Shown: in pieces, positions 37,437-47,980 of the stretch
Layout: every line of letters starts with the position of its first letter
How positions within the stretch are numbered: position 1 is the first letter of the stretch
Origin: Aurantiochytrium sp. KH105
Taxonomy: Eukaryota > Sar > Bigyra > Thraustochytrida > Thraustochytriidae
Length of the DNA: 64,000 bases
Assembly (NCBI GenBank): GCA_003116975.1
Contig: BGKB01000072.1
Location: 224,577-288,576, forward strand
Direction of reading: 5' to 3'
The notes under the pieces: generated by a model
What the model was told of the DNA's origin: nothing
The model's database searches: none
Seen by the model: only the letters and a program-made list of their open reading frames with translations
Translations under genes and position numbers: made by a program

Positions 37437-39665
37437 ATGGCGCAGGGGCCGCACGGCCCGCGGAGGCGGCGCAGCGACGCCGGCGCGCACGCGCAGACCG
37501 CGCTGCCGGACGACGTGTGCGCCTGGGAAGACCTCGACGGCGCGCGGCTCCTGCGAGGACTTGGGGCGCGACTTGAGATGGGCCTCGAGCAGACGCGCTG
37601 GGGCGACCGTACGCTGCTATGGCTGCATGAGGAACCGGGCGCGGAGGAGCACGAATCGGCATCCTCGCCCTCGTCCATGGCCTCCGTCTCCTCATCCGCA
37701 GCGTCGACGATGAGTACGCGGAATACAAAGCACGTGACGAGCGCGTGGACCCAAGCTGCCATTCAGGAAGCGCACGCCTCGAACCCGCATCATTTCGTCC
37801 TCCTCGGCCAAGACCAGACATGGACGGCGCAACGTCGGAATGCCCTCATGGACCAGGTTTTTCAACGCTGCATGCAATCCGGCGAGGAAACCAGCCGTCG
37901 CGTGCGGCGTCTGCGTCGGAACCTTGCGCTGGTTGACACGCTGCTTGACAGCCTCTGCCTACCGGACAGCGCACCTCCGCTAGCGCAACGAGTGCGTTTT
38001 CATGTCGCCGACGGGGTGCTCGTCCATGCCGTAATCGACGTTCCGCTTCTCGACCTTTCGCGCATGTGGGAGTTTGACATTTTCCTGCAGCTTGCGGGAA
38101 CGGAACGCATTTCGCATCAGTACCCGCGCTGCGTGGCCTCTTCAGCGCGCCGCGTCGCCTTGGAATCTCACGACCCTATGGCCGTCGAGCAGCGCTTTGC
38201 GGCTACCATGGACATTCTCCAAGGCTTTGGTATTTCCAGTGACGAAGTCACAAGTCTTCTGCGCATTCTGCGAGCCGTGCTAGAAATTGGACACGCTCAG
38301 GTCCCTGACGCAGGAGATGACGCCCGTCTTGAGACTGCAAGCAAGCTTCTTGGCATGCCCGCACGAATTGATTTCTTTGCCATGCGCGGCGAGTCCGTGA
38401 GCGGAGCAAGCGATGGCTCGGGGTCAAGATCTAATGCTGGCCAACACGCTGTGCGTGCGAGGGACGCGCTTGCAGAGACAATCTTCGACGCCGCATTTCA
38501 ATGGATTTTTGCGCGTGTCAATCGAGCACTCGTGAAAGACCTCGGCGCGCAGAAAAATGTTGACCACGTGAGCAACATCAGCATTGTGCAGTTTCCGCCT
38601 CTTGTCACATCGGAAGGTCCCATTCGTCTTGAGGGGGAGCTTTTGCGGAATGCTGCATGCGAATCACTTCACCTTGTGGCTGCCAAGGTTATCCGTGAGG
38701 CGGAAGCTAGCTCGCAGTCACGCTTACGAGATGCTACAGATGAGGACTTGGCACGGGCCGAGGACGTCGTTGGAGTCATGGACTCCTTTGTAAATGAACT
38801 TGCAAGCACTCGCGGTTTTTCAGCAATGCATCATGAACGCAAAACAGCGTCCGTAAACCATTTCACTGGCGCCATTTCATACGACCTGAAGGCTCTTCGT
38901 TCTGCGGAGGCCGACGACAATATTGAGGACATCATGCTCGAGACCACCAACTTATTTGTACGTAAAATGATAGACGCTTCTGTACGCAGCCACCGGGGCA
39001 GCGCCGTCAAGCGTCACTACATGGGTCTTGAAAATCTCATGCCCCCCCTTCGCAAGGGCAAACTTCACATCGTGCGCTGCATTGACGCAAACAGGCTGGA
39101 AGCTGTCTTGCGCGAGGAAGGTCTCAGTCAGGTCGCCACTTTACGCCGAAAAGCCTGTTACCCGCTTCGCAAAACCTGGGCGACGGTGCTGCGCATGCTT
39201 CCCAAGGAAACGCGCGCGCGTCTAGGACGGCGCGTCGATCGCGCGCAGCTACGCCTTGAGCTCGCTGACCGCTTAGAAAATCTCACACAAGATCCTTTCC
39301 ACGTTGGGCGACACTGCGTTTTCTTCGTTCCTGCGTCATGGAATGCTTTTCAGCGCTCCGCTGAGCTCGAAGCGAACACGTCAGAAGGCCGCGCCGACAA
39401 AGGTCTCGCACACAGACATATGGGCTTTGAAGATGCAGATAAGAGTTCGATTCTTACCGGGACATCCTTGGACACAATCTCTGGCACGTTTGCACTGGAC
39501 ATGATGAGACCTACGGAGCCGTCGTTTTTGCATTTCTCGGTGCCACGAGCGCGCGCGAGCACCCTTGATCGGCAGCGCCTTGAAAATGAGGCCGCGCGCA
39601 AAATTGTCCGATTCTCATGCGCGGCGCCTTGTCTTATTTTCGCAGCGGAGATCCCCGGGGTGTAG
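37437..39665 (+). CDS. Myosin-motor-like protein lacking nucleotide-binding motifs (pseudo-motor)
   Basis: Predicted 742 aa; the ATG at 37437 has an ideal context (GCCGCCATGG). Myosin-head landmarks are in order: DDVCAWEDLDGARLLRGLGA (cf. DDLxxLxxLxExxVLxNL), MWEFDIFLQLAG (cf. YHIFYQLL), GFGISSDEVTSLLRILRAVL, ARDALAETIFDAAFQWIFAR (cf. RDALAKxIYxxLFxWLV), ASVNHFTGAISYDL (cf. HYAGxVxY), HIVRCIDANR (cf. HFVRCIKPN) and VGRHCVFFVPASW. The P-loop position (near residue 124) reads GQDQTWTAQ instead of GESGAGKT, switch I is unrecognisable and switch II reads ISIVQFPPLV. It therefore probably cannot hydrolyse ATP. The frame ends where an IQ-PH tail opens in another frame (next entry), so the two are likely one gene. 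Confidence 0.75.
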   Translation: MAQGPHGPRRRRSDAGAHAQTALPDDVCAWEDLDGARLLRGLGARLEMGLEQTRWGDRTLLWLHEEPGAEEHESASSPSSMASVSSSAASTMSTRNTKHVTSAWTQAAIQEAHASNPHHFVLLGQDQTWTAQRRNALMDQVFQRCMQSGEETSRRVRRLRRNLALVDTLLDSLCLPDSAPPLAQRVRFHVADGVLVHAVIDVPLLDLSRMWEFDIFLQLAGTERISHQYPRCVASSARRVALESHDPMAVEQRFAATMDILQGFGISSDEVTSLLRILRAVLEIGHAQVPDAGDDARLETASKLLGMPARIDFFAMRGESVSGASDGSGSRSNAGQHAVRARDALAETIFDAAFQWIFARVNRALVKDLGAQKNVDHVSNISIVQFPPLVTSEGPIRLEGELLRNAACESLHLVAAKVIREAEASSQSRLRDATDEDLARAEDVVGVMDSFVNELASTRGFSAMHHERKTASVNHFTGAISYDLKALRSAEADDNIEDIMLETTNLFVRKMIDASVRSHRGSAVKRHYMGLENLMPPLRKGKLHIVRCIDANRLEAVLREEGLSQVATLRRKACYPLRKTWATVLRMLPKETRARLGRRVDRAQLRLELADRLENLTQDPFHVGRHCVFFVPASWNAFQRSAELEANTSEGRADKGLAHRHMGFEDADKSSILTGTSLDTISGTFALDMMRPTEPSFLHFSVPRARASTLDRQRLENEAARKIVRFSCAAPCLIFAAEIPGV

Positions 39666-40813
39666 ACGGAGCACAAATGACTTCCTATGTGCACCATCTT
39701 CGCGCGCAACACCGCGCCGCGGTCGCGATACAGCGAACGTGGCGAATGTGGGCCTGTATGCGACGCTTTGCTGGCCTTCAAACGCGCCGCCGACGATGGG
39801 TCAGCCACTTGCGCGCCGATGAAGGGGTAGTCATCACCTCGCTTGTTGTCAAGACCGTCGAGGTGCTCGGACGTAAATCCTTGCGCGCAGGAATATCGCC
39901 TCTTGGTTCACGACGATACAGCGAGGACTATAGCGAAAAAAACACGCGCGACTCCGGTATAGTATCCACACTCAACGGGGGCGGCGGCGGCGGCGGTAGT
40001 CACCAGAATGTCTACAGGCCGCCTTTGCACGCACAGCACCACCGTCGACGAAGCTTCAAGAGCCGTAAGGTGCGGCAGCTGATTTACACGACGGGCCCAT
40101 ACCCGCGTCTCTTTTACGTGGACCCCTTTACGGGCGAGTTCAAGGGCGACATTGCTTGGGAGGAAGGCGTGACTCGTGCTGTGGCTACGTCAAACACAGA
40201 CTTTGTTGTGTACTCGATCCCAGACCCGTTCAAGGGTAAAGCAGAGTGGCACTTTTCCGTTCTTCCATCCACCAACGACGCCTTTGCGCACGACTGGGTT
40301 CGCGCCTTGCAGCGCGCCTTTTCTGTGCGACAGCTCTTTGCGCTGCCACGCGGCGTCTATGAATATACACCACTACAGCAGATGCTTTGCAAAGGCCAGC
40401 TGCTCAAACGCTCGTCGCTAGCCCGAGCCTCGTGGAAGGAGCGACACTTTGTGTTGCGCACCGGGTCCCTCGAGTGGTTTAGACGTCGTGGGGACGTTGA
40501 TTCTCGCGGGTACATTGTTATTGACCATCATACAGGTGTGTATGCAAGCAAAGAGCGCTTCAGTTTCGAAATCACATCGCCGGCGCTCTCCAAGCCTCTG
40601 CGACTACGGGCTCGTTCGAAGGAGACGCTCTTTTATTGGGTCAATGGGATTACTGAGGCGATCCACGCTGCTCACGATAGCCTCGCGCTCAACACCGCGC
40701 CTTCATCGCCAGCCAAACATCGTTCTCTGCCATGTCTTGGTTCCTCTTTCGATTCTCCACTTGCCGTTCGCTCGGCATCCTTTTCGTCTGAAAGTACAGC
40801 TGCTGCAGACTAA
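39617..40813 (+). CDS. IQ motif plus two PH-like domains, probable tail of the myosin-like gene
   Basis: The frame overlaps the end of the pseudo-motor by 49 bases. It begins near an IQ motif (RAAVAIQRTWRMWACMRRF), followed by a Gly run, then a first PH-like domain (RLFYVDPFTGEFKGDIAW...AHDWVRALQRAF, similar in style to the PDK1-type PH) and a second PH domain (CKGQLLKRSSLARASWKERH, FVLRTGSLEWFRRR, LFYWVNGITEAIHAAH). PH domains bind phosphoinositides, so the tail should sit at membranes. An independent start would be 39677, 11 bases after the upstream stop, which is unlikely in a eukaryote. A missed intron or a one-base assembly error is more likely; a TTATTTTCGCAG acceptor-like site ends at 39644, but I found no good donor. 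Confidence 0.7.
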   Translation: MRGALSYFRSGDPRGVDGAQMTSYVHHLRAQHRAAVAIQRTWRMWACMRRFAGLQTRRRRWVSHLRADEGVVITSLVVKTVEVLGRKSLRAGISPLGSRRYSEDYSEKNTRDSGIVSTLNGGGGGGGSHQNVYRPPLHAQHHRRRSFKSRKVRQLIYTTGPYPRLFYVDPFTGEFKGDIAWEEGVTRAVATSNTDFVVYSIPDPFKGKAEWHFSVLPSTNDAFAHDWVRALQRAFSVRQLFALPRGVYEYTPLQQMLCKGQLLKRSSLARASWKERHFVLRTGSLEWFRRRGDVDSRGYIVIDHHTGVYASKERFSFEITSPALSKPLRLRARSKETLFYWVNGITEAIHAAHDSLALNTAPSSPAKHRSLPCLGSSFDSPLAVRSASFSSESTAAAD

Positions 40814-41732
40814 TCATGACAATTTGATTGGCAGCCTACCAATAACGTATTCAGGAATGGAAGAGAAAGACAGACAGAAAGTCAGAAAAAAAAAAAAGAG
40901 CAAGAGAGGAAGAGGAAAAAGATTCTGATTCTCAAGGGAGGGCATAGTATTTCACAGATCACATGCATCTTTAAAGGAACTTCCACGTGCAGACCGAGCC
41001 CTGCTTTCGAGACTTCTCTTGAGACAAACTCCACTCTAACAAAAGCAACTCATCGACCTTCCTCTCACCCGACCGACCCAAGAACATTCTCTGCTCGTCT
41101 CAAGCACCTCCTCCGCTCGCTTCGACCCTTGCGCAAAGCTATCGAGTGCCTTCACGTAGGCCTATGCACCTGCCAGCCACAGCCAGCGAAACCCACCTCA
41201 AGAACCTTCTCCGCTCGCCTGGAACCTTGCGCAAAGCTATCGAGCGACTTCGCGTACTTGCTCTCTTCCAAAACTAGCCAGCAAAGCCAGCAGCATCTTG
41301 GAGAAGGCTCAACGTGGCTGTGGCTGTCGCAAAAGCCTTGCTCCGAGTTTGCGCGCCATCGCCTCTCTTATAAACACAGTTGACGACGAGTGCGGCGGCC
41401 CGATTTGCGCAAGCCACAAACGTCTGCTAGACCCCCCAGAATGCCGTGCTGTATGCTAGATAAGAGGTACACAAAGGGGTTATCTAAAAAGTCCTTGCCC
41501 CACGTGAACACCTCTCATTGTCGTAAATCTGGAGGTCAAACTTGCGCACACCAAGCCGGAACGGGCGCGCGCGAGATGCTCCAGCGGCCTCGGGGTCCAG
41601 GGGCAGGGCAGGCAAAACCCGAACGAGGAGGTCTCCCAGTCCGATAGCCGGCCTGATCTTCTGTCTAATCTCCCTATTTCTCGCTCGCGTGAGGTATAGC
41701 CAGCCAGCCACGAGAATCGCAAGAAGAACACC
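40814..41732. other. Intergenic with a diverged duplication
   Basis: Contains an A-rich tract (40888-40905) after the PH gene. It also has a diverged duplication: AAGAAC(A/C)TTCTC(T/C)GCTCG at about 41080 and 41201, each followed by CCTTGCGCAAAGCTATCGAG at about 41127 and 41225. No supported gene. Confidence 0.5.
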
Positions 41733-43580
41733 ATGGCGCAGCAGCTCGAGTTCGTTGACCTGAACTACTACGTGAAGCCCAAGAATGCAAGCGAACAGCT
41801 CCATGTCCTCAAGGAAGTAAGCGGCGTCATCACTGCTGGAAGGCTCTGCGCCATCATGGGCAGCAGTGGCGCCGGCAAGTCCACCCTGCTCGATATTCTC
41901 GCAATGCGCAAGACTGTCGGACGCGCCACGGGCCAGATTCTCCTCGACCGAGAACCCCTCCCGTCGCGCCAGGTCTGGAAGCACATGGCCGGTTACGTCA
42001 TGCAGCATGACTGCTTGCTGTCCACGGCTACTGTCTTTGAGACCCTCATGTTCTCCAAGCAGCTTCGCACAAAGTACAAGACCGTATCGTACGAAGATCA
42101 AAAGCGCCACGTCGAGCAGATCCTCGACGAAGTCGGCCTTTCGCATCGCCGTAATGCTCGCATCGGTGACGAAGACCAGCGCTCGCTTTCCGGCGGTGAA
42201 ATGCGTCGCGTCAGCATTGCTCAGGAGCTCGTGGCCGAGTGCTCCATCCTCTTCCTCGACGAACCTACGTCTGGCCTCGACTCTGGCAGTGCCCGCGCAG
42301 TCATGGAGCTTTTGCGCGCCCTTGCCGCTCGCGACCGCATCGTGGCCGCGACCATCCACCAGCCCTCGAGCCAAATCTGCGCTCTCTTTGACGATCTCTT
42401 GATGCTTGGACAGGGCGAAATGTGCTACGCTGGCCCGTGGTCCGAAGCCGTCGAGCACTTTGATCGCATTGGGTATCCGTGTCCGCAGTACACGAATCCG
42501 ACAGATTTCATTCTCGACCTCACGCGCGACCAAGAGGCCTTCTCGACGCTCACTGCGCGGGCCTATGACTCGAGCGCTGTTGCAATGACGCATTCTCAGA
42601 TTCTCACTGCTCGTGCAGAAGCGGACACTGATGTCGTGCTGCACATGACTCCTTGGATTTTCCAGTTCAAGCTCTTGTGCATTCGGAACTTTCAACAATG
42701 GATCCGCAACCCTCTCATTCTCATCAGCGAACTCTCGCAGTACATCATCTTTGGGCTACTGATCGGCGCCCTCTATTACGACATCTCGGACGAAGCCTCT
42801 GCAGGTCTTTTTGATCGAACCGCGGCCATCTTCTTTGTTCTCACCACCATTTCCTTTATCCCTTCCTTCACTGTGGTGACACTTGCCCGCGAGGAACGTC
42901 CGCTACAGCGACGGGAGTTTGCCTCTGGAATGTACGATGTCAGCGCGCACTTCGTTGCAAAAATGATCGTCATGATTCCGTTCGAGGTCTTCCTCAGTCT
43001 TTTGTTTTCCATCTGCTGCTACTTCCTCATTGGCTTGAGCGTTTCGGGAGAACAATTCTTCATCTTCCTTGCAATCGTGGTCATTTTTCAGCTCATCTCA
43101 GAGACGCTCGGGTCGATTTGCGCGATTGCAACCCCAAATCCGACCATTGGCGTCCTCATGCTCTCCATGGTCCTGCTCATCGCTCTTTCATTCGGCGGAT
43201 TCGTGGTAAGTGCTCCGCGCTCGTACTACGTCTGGTTTGAGAAAATCAACTTTTTCGTCTACGCCTACACGGCTCTAGCATTGAACGAGTGCGAAAATCT
43301 CACCGTGTACGCGGACGGTCATCCCGTGAACGCGCTCGACCTGTTACGCGCAGACGACCGCATTCGCAACGACTTTAGTCTCGGGGAGAACATCGGTATC
43401 CTTGTAGCTTTCCTGGTCTTTTTCCGACTTTTTGCGCTCGCGCTCGTGTACCTTAGTAGCAGCAAATCAAGCTTCGCCTTTGAAGCACGAGAGAATGGTA
43501 CCGGTTTCAAGGTCCCTGGAAATCCCGCAGATGCTCTTATCAGCGCCAAGGGCCCGGACACGCGTATCAATGTCGAATAA
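41733..43580 (+). CDS. ABCG-type half-transporter
   Basis: Predicted 615 aa; the ATG lies in a perfect context (AACACCATGG). Reverse order of the ABCG family: the ATPase comes first, with Walker A GSSGAGKST (about residues 43-51), signature LSGGEMRRVS (about 152), Walker B CSILFLDEPTSGLDS, and IHQPSSQICALFDDLLML. The C-terminal half has about six membrane spans (for example ILISELSQYIIFGLLIGALY, FLIGLSVSGEQFFIFLAIVV) and a short C-terminal region. It must dimerise to work, exporting lipids, sterols or small hydrophobic molecules; the substrate is unknown. An AATAAA lies just after the stop (43591-43596). Length is usual for the family. Confidence 0.95.
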   Translation: MAQQLEFVDLNYYVKPKNASEQLHVLKEVSGVITAGRLCAIMGSSGAGKSTLLDILAMRKTVGRATGQILLDREPLPSRQVWKHMAGYVMQHDCLLSTATVFETLMFSKQLRTKYKTVSYEDQKRHVEQILDEVGLSHRRNARIGDEDQRSLSGGEMRRVSIAQELVAECSILFLDEPTSGLDSGSARAVMELLRALAARDRIVAATIHQPSSQICALFDDLLMLGQGEMCYAGPWSEAVEHFDRIGYPCPQYTNPTDFILDLTRDQEAFSTLTARAYDSSAVAMTHSQILTARAEADTDVVLHMTPWIFQFKLLCIRNFQQWIRNPLILISELSQYIIFGLLIGALYYDISDEASAGLFDRTAAIFFVLTTISFIPSFTVVTLAREERPLQRREFASGMYDVSAHFVAKMIVMIPFEVFLSLLFSICCYFLIGLSVSGEQFFIFLAIVVIFQLISETLGSICAIATPNPTIGVLMLSMVLLIALSFGGFVVSAPRSYYVWFEKINFFVYAYTALALNECENLTVYADGHPVNALDLLRADDRIRNDFSLGENIGILVAFLVFFRLFALALVYLSSSKSSFAFEARENGTGFKVPGNPADALISAKGPDTRINVE

Positions 43581-44504
43581 TCGAATAGAAAATAAAGAAG
43601 GTCCACCTAAGCTTTTCGTGTAGAAGACGCCCCTTACTCTTTCATGCATTCTTATCCTTCTTTCAGACACTTTCACTCCTTCTGTTTCGCTCCTGTTCTT
43701 TTGCTTTCCCCGTTCTGACCGTCATCCATCCCATGGTCAATGCAGTGGCTCGGCTCCCCCCGAGGCGGACCATTTTGATACACATATCCGAGCCCCGCAT
43801 TTCAGCTTTTCCCATCCATTTTCCATTGCAGTCCCTGTGCAAGCATCATCGTGTGCGTGTGTATATATGTATGCAAGAGAGTCACGCCGTCGCTCTTTTG
43901 CTCAGTCCTTACCTCGGGATAGGCAGTTCTGCGCGCCTGCGCTGAAGATGACTTGCCCTATGCCTGCCTGTCTCGAGTCCCGCCTCCCGACGGGGTATAG
44001 CCCCTGCTCTGGTCCTAGCTTTTCTACTAGAAGTTCTCTACCCTTCTGCCCTCACCTTGAGACGAGTCGATTTGACTCAACTCGACTCGTTGCCGCGCCC
44101 CGCCCTCGCCCTCGCCCTCGCCCTCGGGACAGCGGTCCAGACCGTGGCGAGTGCGCCTGCCCGCCCCACGAGAAACGACCGCCCCTCAATAAAGCAGGTG
44201 GCGGTCTGCAAGCCGGGGCCGCGAGCGAGGCCTGCCCGCCGGTGCGCGCCCCAGCGCACAAGGGCAAAAAGTGTCCCAATTCGTCCCATCTGCCGCAGCG
44301 CCCAGGCCGGCTGGCTGAATGGCCTCAGGACCTTGCGGGCCGCGGCGTCGCGTCCATCACCCAGCGGCCCGAGGAAAAGGAAGCGTCGCCTTGCTTCAAG
44401 ACGCCTTGCGGTGCCTTGCGGTGCGTTGCATTGCGTCGCCGGGTCAGTGGCTGTCGTGGCGGAGTTGGACTCCTTGGTGCGCCGCGGTTAGGTGGCGACC
44501 TCAC

Positions 44505-44547
44505 TCGCTCGCTCACTCACTCACTCACTCACTCACTCACTCGCTCC
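44505..44547. repeat. CTCA microsatellite
   Basis: About ten tandem TCAC/TCGC units. Confidence 0.9.
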
Positions 44548-44947
44548 TTATTCATTCACCACCTAGGCCTGGTCTCCTCTGCACTGAGGCGAGATCAATC
44601 GATTCACGCTGTCGCGCAGCACGCCACGTCTCTTGCGCAAATCGCAAAGCGAGATACTCTGCGCCGCTGCGAGGGGTGGCCGCCACCGCGAGAGTGGAAA
44701 TCATCACGTCGGCGCTGGGCTCCATTTGCGGGACGTTGAGCTGATCCCGTCGCTGATTTTCGTGGCGCTGCTTGCGCCCCTTGCAGCGGCGCAAGGGCGT
44801 GAGAATCCGGCCTGTACGGGAGCTCGAAGGACGCCCTGTTAAGGAGGGTTCCCAAAGGCGGACGGGTGCCGCCGGAAGGTGGCCAGGAATTTTGCGCGCA
44901 AAAGCCCAAGGGGCACGGGCCGTAAGCTTGTTTGCTTGCCCGTAAGC

Positions 44948-45018
44948 TCGTAAGCTTGCGTGCTCGCTTGCGTGCTCGCTTGCGTGCTCGTGAGCTCGCG
45001 TGCTCGTAAGCTCGCGTG
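44948..45018. repeat. Tandem TGCTCG-type minisatellite
   Basis: Alternating GCTTGCG/GCTCGCG and TGCTCG units directly 5' of the membrane kinase start; related AAGCTTG palindromes also occur. Confidence 0.75.
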
Positions 45019-45062
45019 CGTGACAACAAGTGCAACGAACGGCCGCGGTGGCGTGGAATGCA

Positions 45063-47948
45063 ATGACCTTGATACGCACGTCCAGCCGGCATGTGATGCC
45101 GCAACAAGGACTTGAAACATCCCTTTCCCCGCCAGGCTCGGGCAAGTCGGATTTGCTCCTGGACGCCAGGTACGACGAAGAGCCAAACGACGGCTTCAGT
45201 GGCATCTCACAGCACGACGCCTGCTCGGCCCCGCTGACCAGCATTGACCAGAGAACCGATGACGATGACGTCTTTGCACAAAAACTTGCCGGATTTCAGG
45301 ACGATATGATGCCCAATAGTAATCTCGAAGGCCTCTACGTGCCTCCACAAAACTACTCTTACGACAATGCCGACATACCAAATGGCTGCAATGATGACCA
45401 GGACGATCTGGAGACCGGCTTTGGGCCGAGTGCACTCGAAGAAATCACCGACGTGCGCATTAATCGCCTCACAAACCGGTTCGTGGGCGCAAATCGCCTT
45501 GAAAGCACATATGGTCGCATTCGACTGCGCGAGAACGCACCGCTATTAAGGTGGGCTTCGGGCCTGTTGCTTTTGTGCTTTTCGCTGGACTGCATCAGTC
45601 TCCTGCTCCGTCGTAGCACCCTTCACGCTGCTCTCATCATCGTCTTGTGCTCCATGACCTGCTTCCAGCTCGGACTCTTTCTCTTTCGCAACCGATTGTA
45701 CTCGCACTTGCTCATTCACTACTACCAGTACGTCACCACTGCCCTGGGCGCGAGCGCCTTTTCTTATGTCGTCTTTAGCGACACCGTGGTGGCATGTGTG
45801 TTTTATGGCAGTACAGAGCCCTCGTGTGTGACCCCAGGCGAGCGAACGTGGCGAATTGAAGACTCAACGCGGGTTGCGTACGGCATGTCCCTGCTCTTTG
45901 GTATCATGCCTTTCGGCTTCAGAGTCAACTTTCTCAACTGCCTCATCATGTACACGTGCGCTCTCATCGTTCATCTTTTGTTGCGCACACTTTCGTTTCT
46001 CGACGCAGGCTTCGAATATTCGCGTGGCAGCGTCTTCGACGCTGTCCTCCTCGACTCACTCTTCCTCATCACTATCATGGCCACCCTGCTCTATGGAGCA
46101 TACATGTATGAGCGCAACGATCGACTTGTTTTTATTCGCATGCGTAGGTCCCAGCTCGAGTCTGACCAGCTGCAGAATGAGCTGCAAATGGTCCGCGAGG
46201 AGCTTGGCTGGGCCGAAGATGAGGCAAACACCAACGAGCTCAAACTTGAGATTGAGCGCGCGAAATCTGACCTCGATCGCATGTACCCTGGCGCCCAAAT
46301 CGAGCTTCAGAGCTGGGTTCTGCCCTTTGACGCGCTCATTATCGACAAGCGCGTTGGAGAAGGATCTTGTGGGGAGGTCTTTCGTGGTCGCGTGCGTTCA
46401 CAAAACGCTTGCGGAGGCGATCTATCGAGCGAAACCTTTTCTGCGCGTCTTTTGCGACGCACCCCGAGCTGCTCTCTTCTTTCGGTTCAGTCCTTCGCCA
46501 CTTCACATCCGTCGCAAGCGCTTGTGTCCCCTCAAAACAAGAACTTTGCCGCATATAGTGGAGAGCCCTGGGGTGGCGACGCGTGCGCTTCCTCGACCAT
46601 CGGCCCTTCGCGTGGTTTGCCGGCACACCGTCGCGACTACTCTGTCATGCCAAGCAGTCAAGTTGTCGCCATCAAACGAATTCCCAAGCATAAAATTACG
46701 CGCAAAACGGTCCTGTCTCTCTTGCAAGAGACCCTAGCCATGTCCAAGTGCAAGCATCCCAACGTGCTGCGGCTCGTGGGATTAGTCTACGACCCATTTG
46801 TTTGCGTCGTCTTTGAGTACATGGCGTTGGGATCTCTCAAGGATCTCCTTGACGCTTCGCATCCTTCTGCGCTAAGACCTAGTCTTCCCCAACGCACAAC
46901 CTCGAAGCTTGCCCCTTCGGACATGAGTGGCAAGTTTCCGGCTATGCAGAGCATGCGTGATCGAGACAACGACATTTTCCGAGACGCAGAGCGCAAACTA
47001 CAGCGCGAGAGCGCCATTCAGGCCCTTCAAGAGTACACACTACCAGGCAAGTGCGTATGGACGCACACCAAGACTCGCATGTGCGTCAACGTCGCTGCGG
47101 GTGTCTCCTATATGCACTCCAAAGACATTATTCATCGCGATCTCAAATCGAGCAATCTCATGGTTGACGCCACGCACGCGGTCAAGGTCGCGGACCTCGG
47201 CACTGCGCGTCAGCTTTCACACCCATATGGACTTCAGCAAGAGCCGGGAAATCAGAACGCCAAAATCGGGCGTAGTGCGAGGCCCATGTCGCGCGTCGGT
47301 TCGCCGCTTTGGATCGCGCCCGAGGTGATTAGCAGCGAGGGCGAATACGACCACAAGTGCGACGTCTGGTCCTTTGGCGTGATTCTTTGCGAGCTGATGA
47401 CCCACCGCGACCCTTACACGGACGCGAAGGGACGATCAAAGTTCAATCTGCTAAATGTTGTCGAGGGAACCCTGAGTCCGCTCGATTTTGTCGACGACGT
47501 ACTCGAGTACACGCCACCCGCGATCGTGCGACTTGCTCGTGATTGTTGTAATTTTGATCCTCAAAGGCGATGTACAATGAAGGAAGCCCTCTTTCGCCTT
47601 TTGCAGATCGTTGTTGAGCAAGAGACGCACAAATTTGAGGCAGATGCTATTGCCGCTGCGGGCCCCTATCTTCGATACAGTCAACCTTCGCGCATCAATG
47701 TCACGGCTCCAAGGCTTGCATCTACCTCGATGGATGTTACGCATGGAGAAAACTTCGCTCAAGAGCCTCTATTCGCGAGTCAAGATGGTTTCTTCGGCAC
47801 CCAAGTCCCTGATCATCGGCGTACGTCAAGAGACTACTCGGCACATACTCTCAGCTCTACTGATGATGTGCTCGTGGATACGCTCAACCAGCGTGATCTT
47901 GACGATCTTGCGGCGAGCTCAGAGGAGGAGGTCGAAACAGAAGTGACT

Positions 47949-47980
<32 letters not shown>

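Larger units (their letters stand above)
43581..45062. other. Intergenic with several microsatellites
   Basis: Contains a CCCTCG run (about 44099-44130), a CACT/CTCA run (44505-44547) and a 10-12-base repeat of the TGCTCGCTTGCG type (about 44948-45018) close to the next gene. No supported gene. Confidence 0.6.

Noticed and set aside
41484-42698. 404-codon frame antisense to the ABCG gene
   Set aside because: The sense strand has all ABCG motifs; the antisense frame is a mirror of biased codon use.
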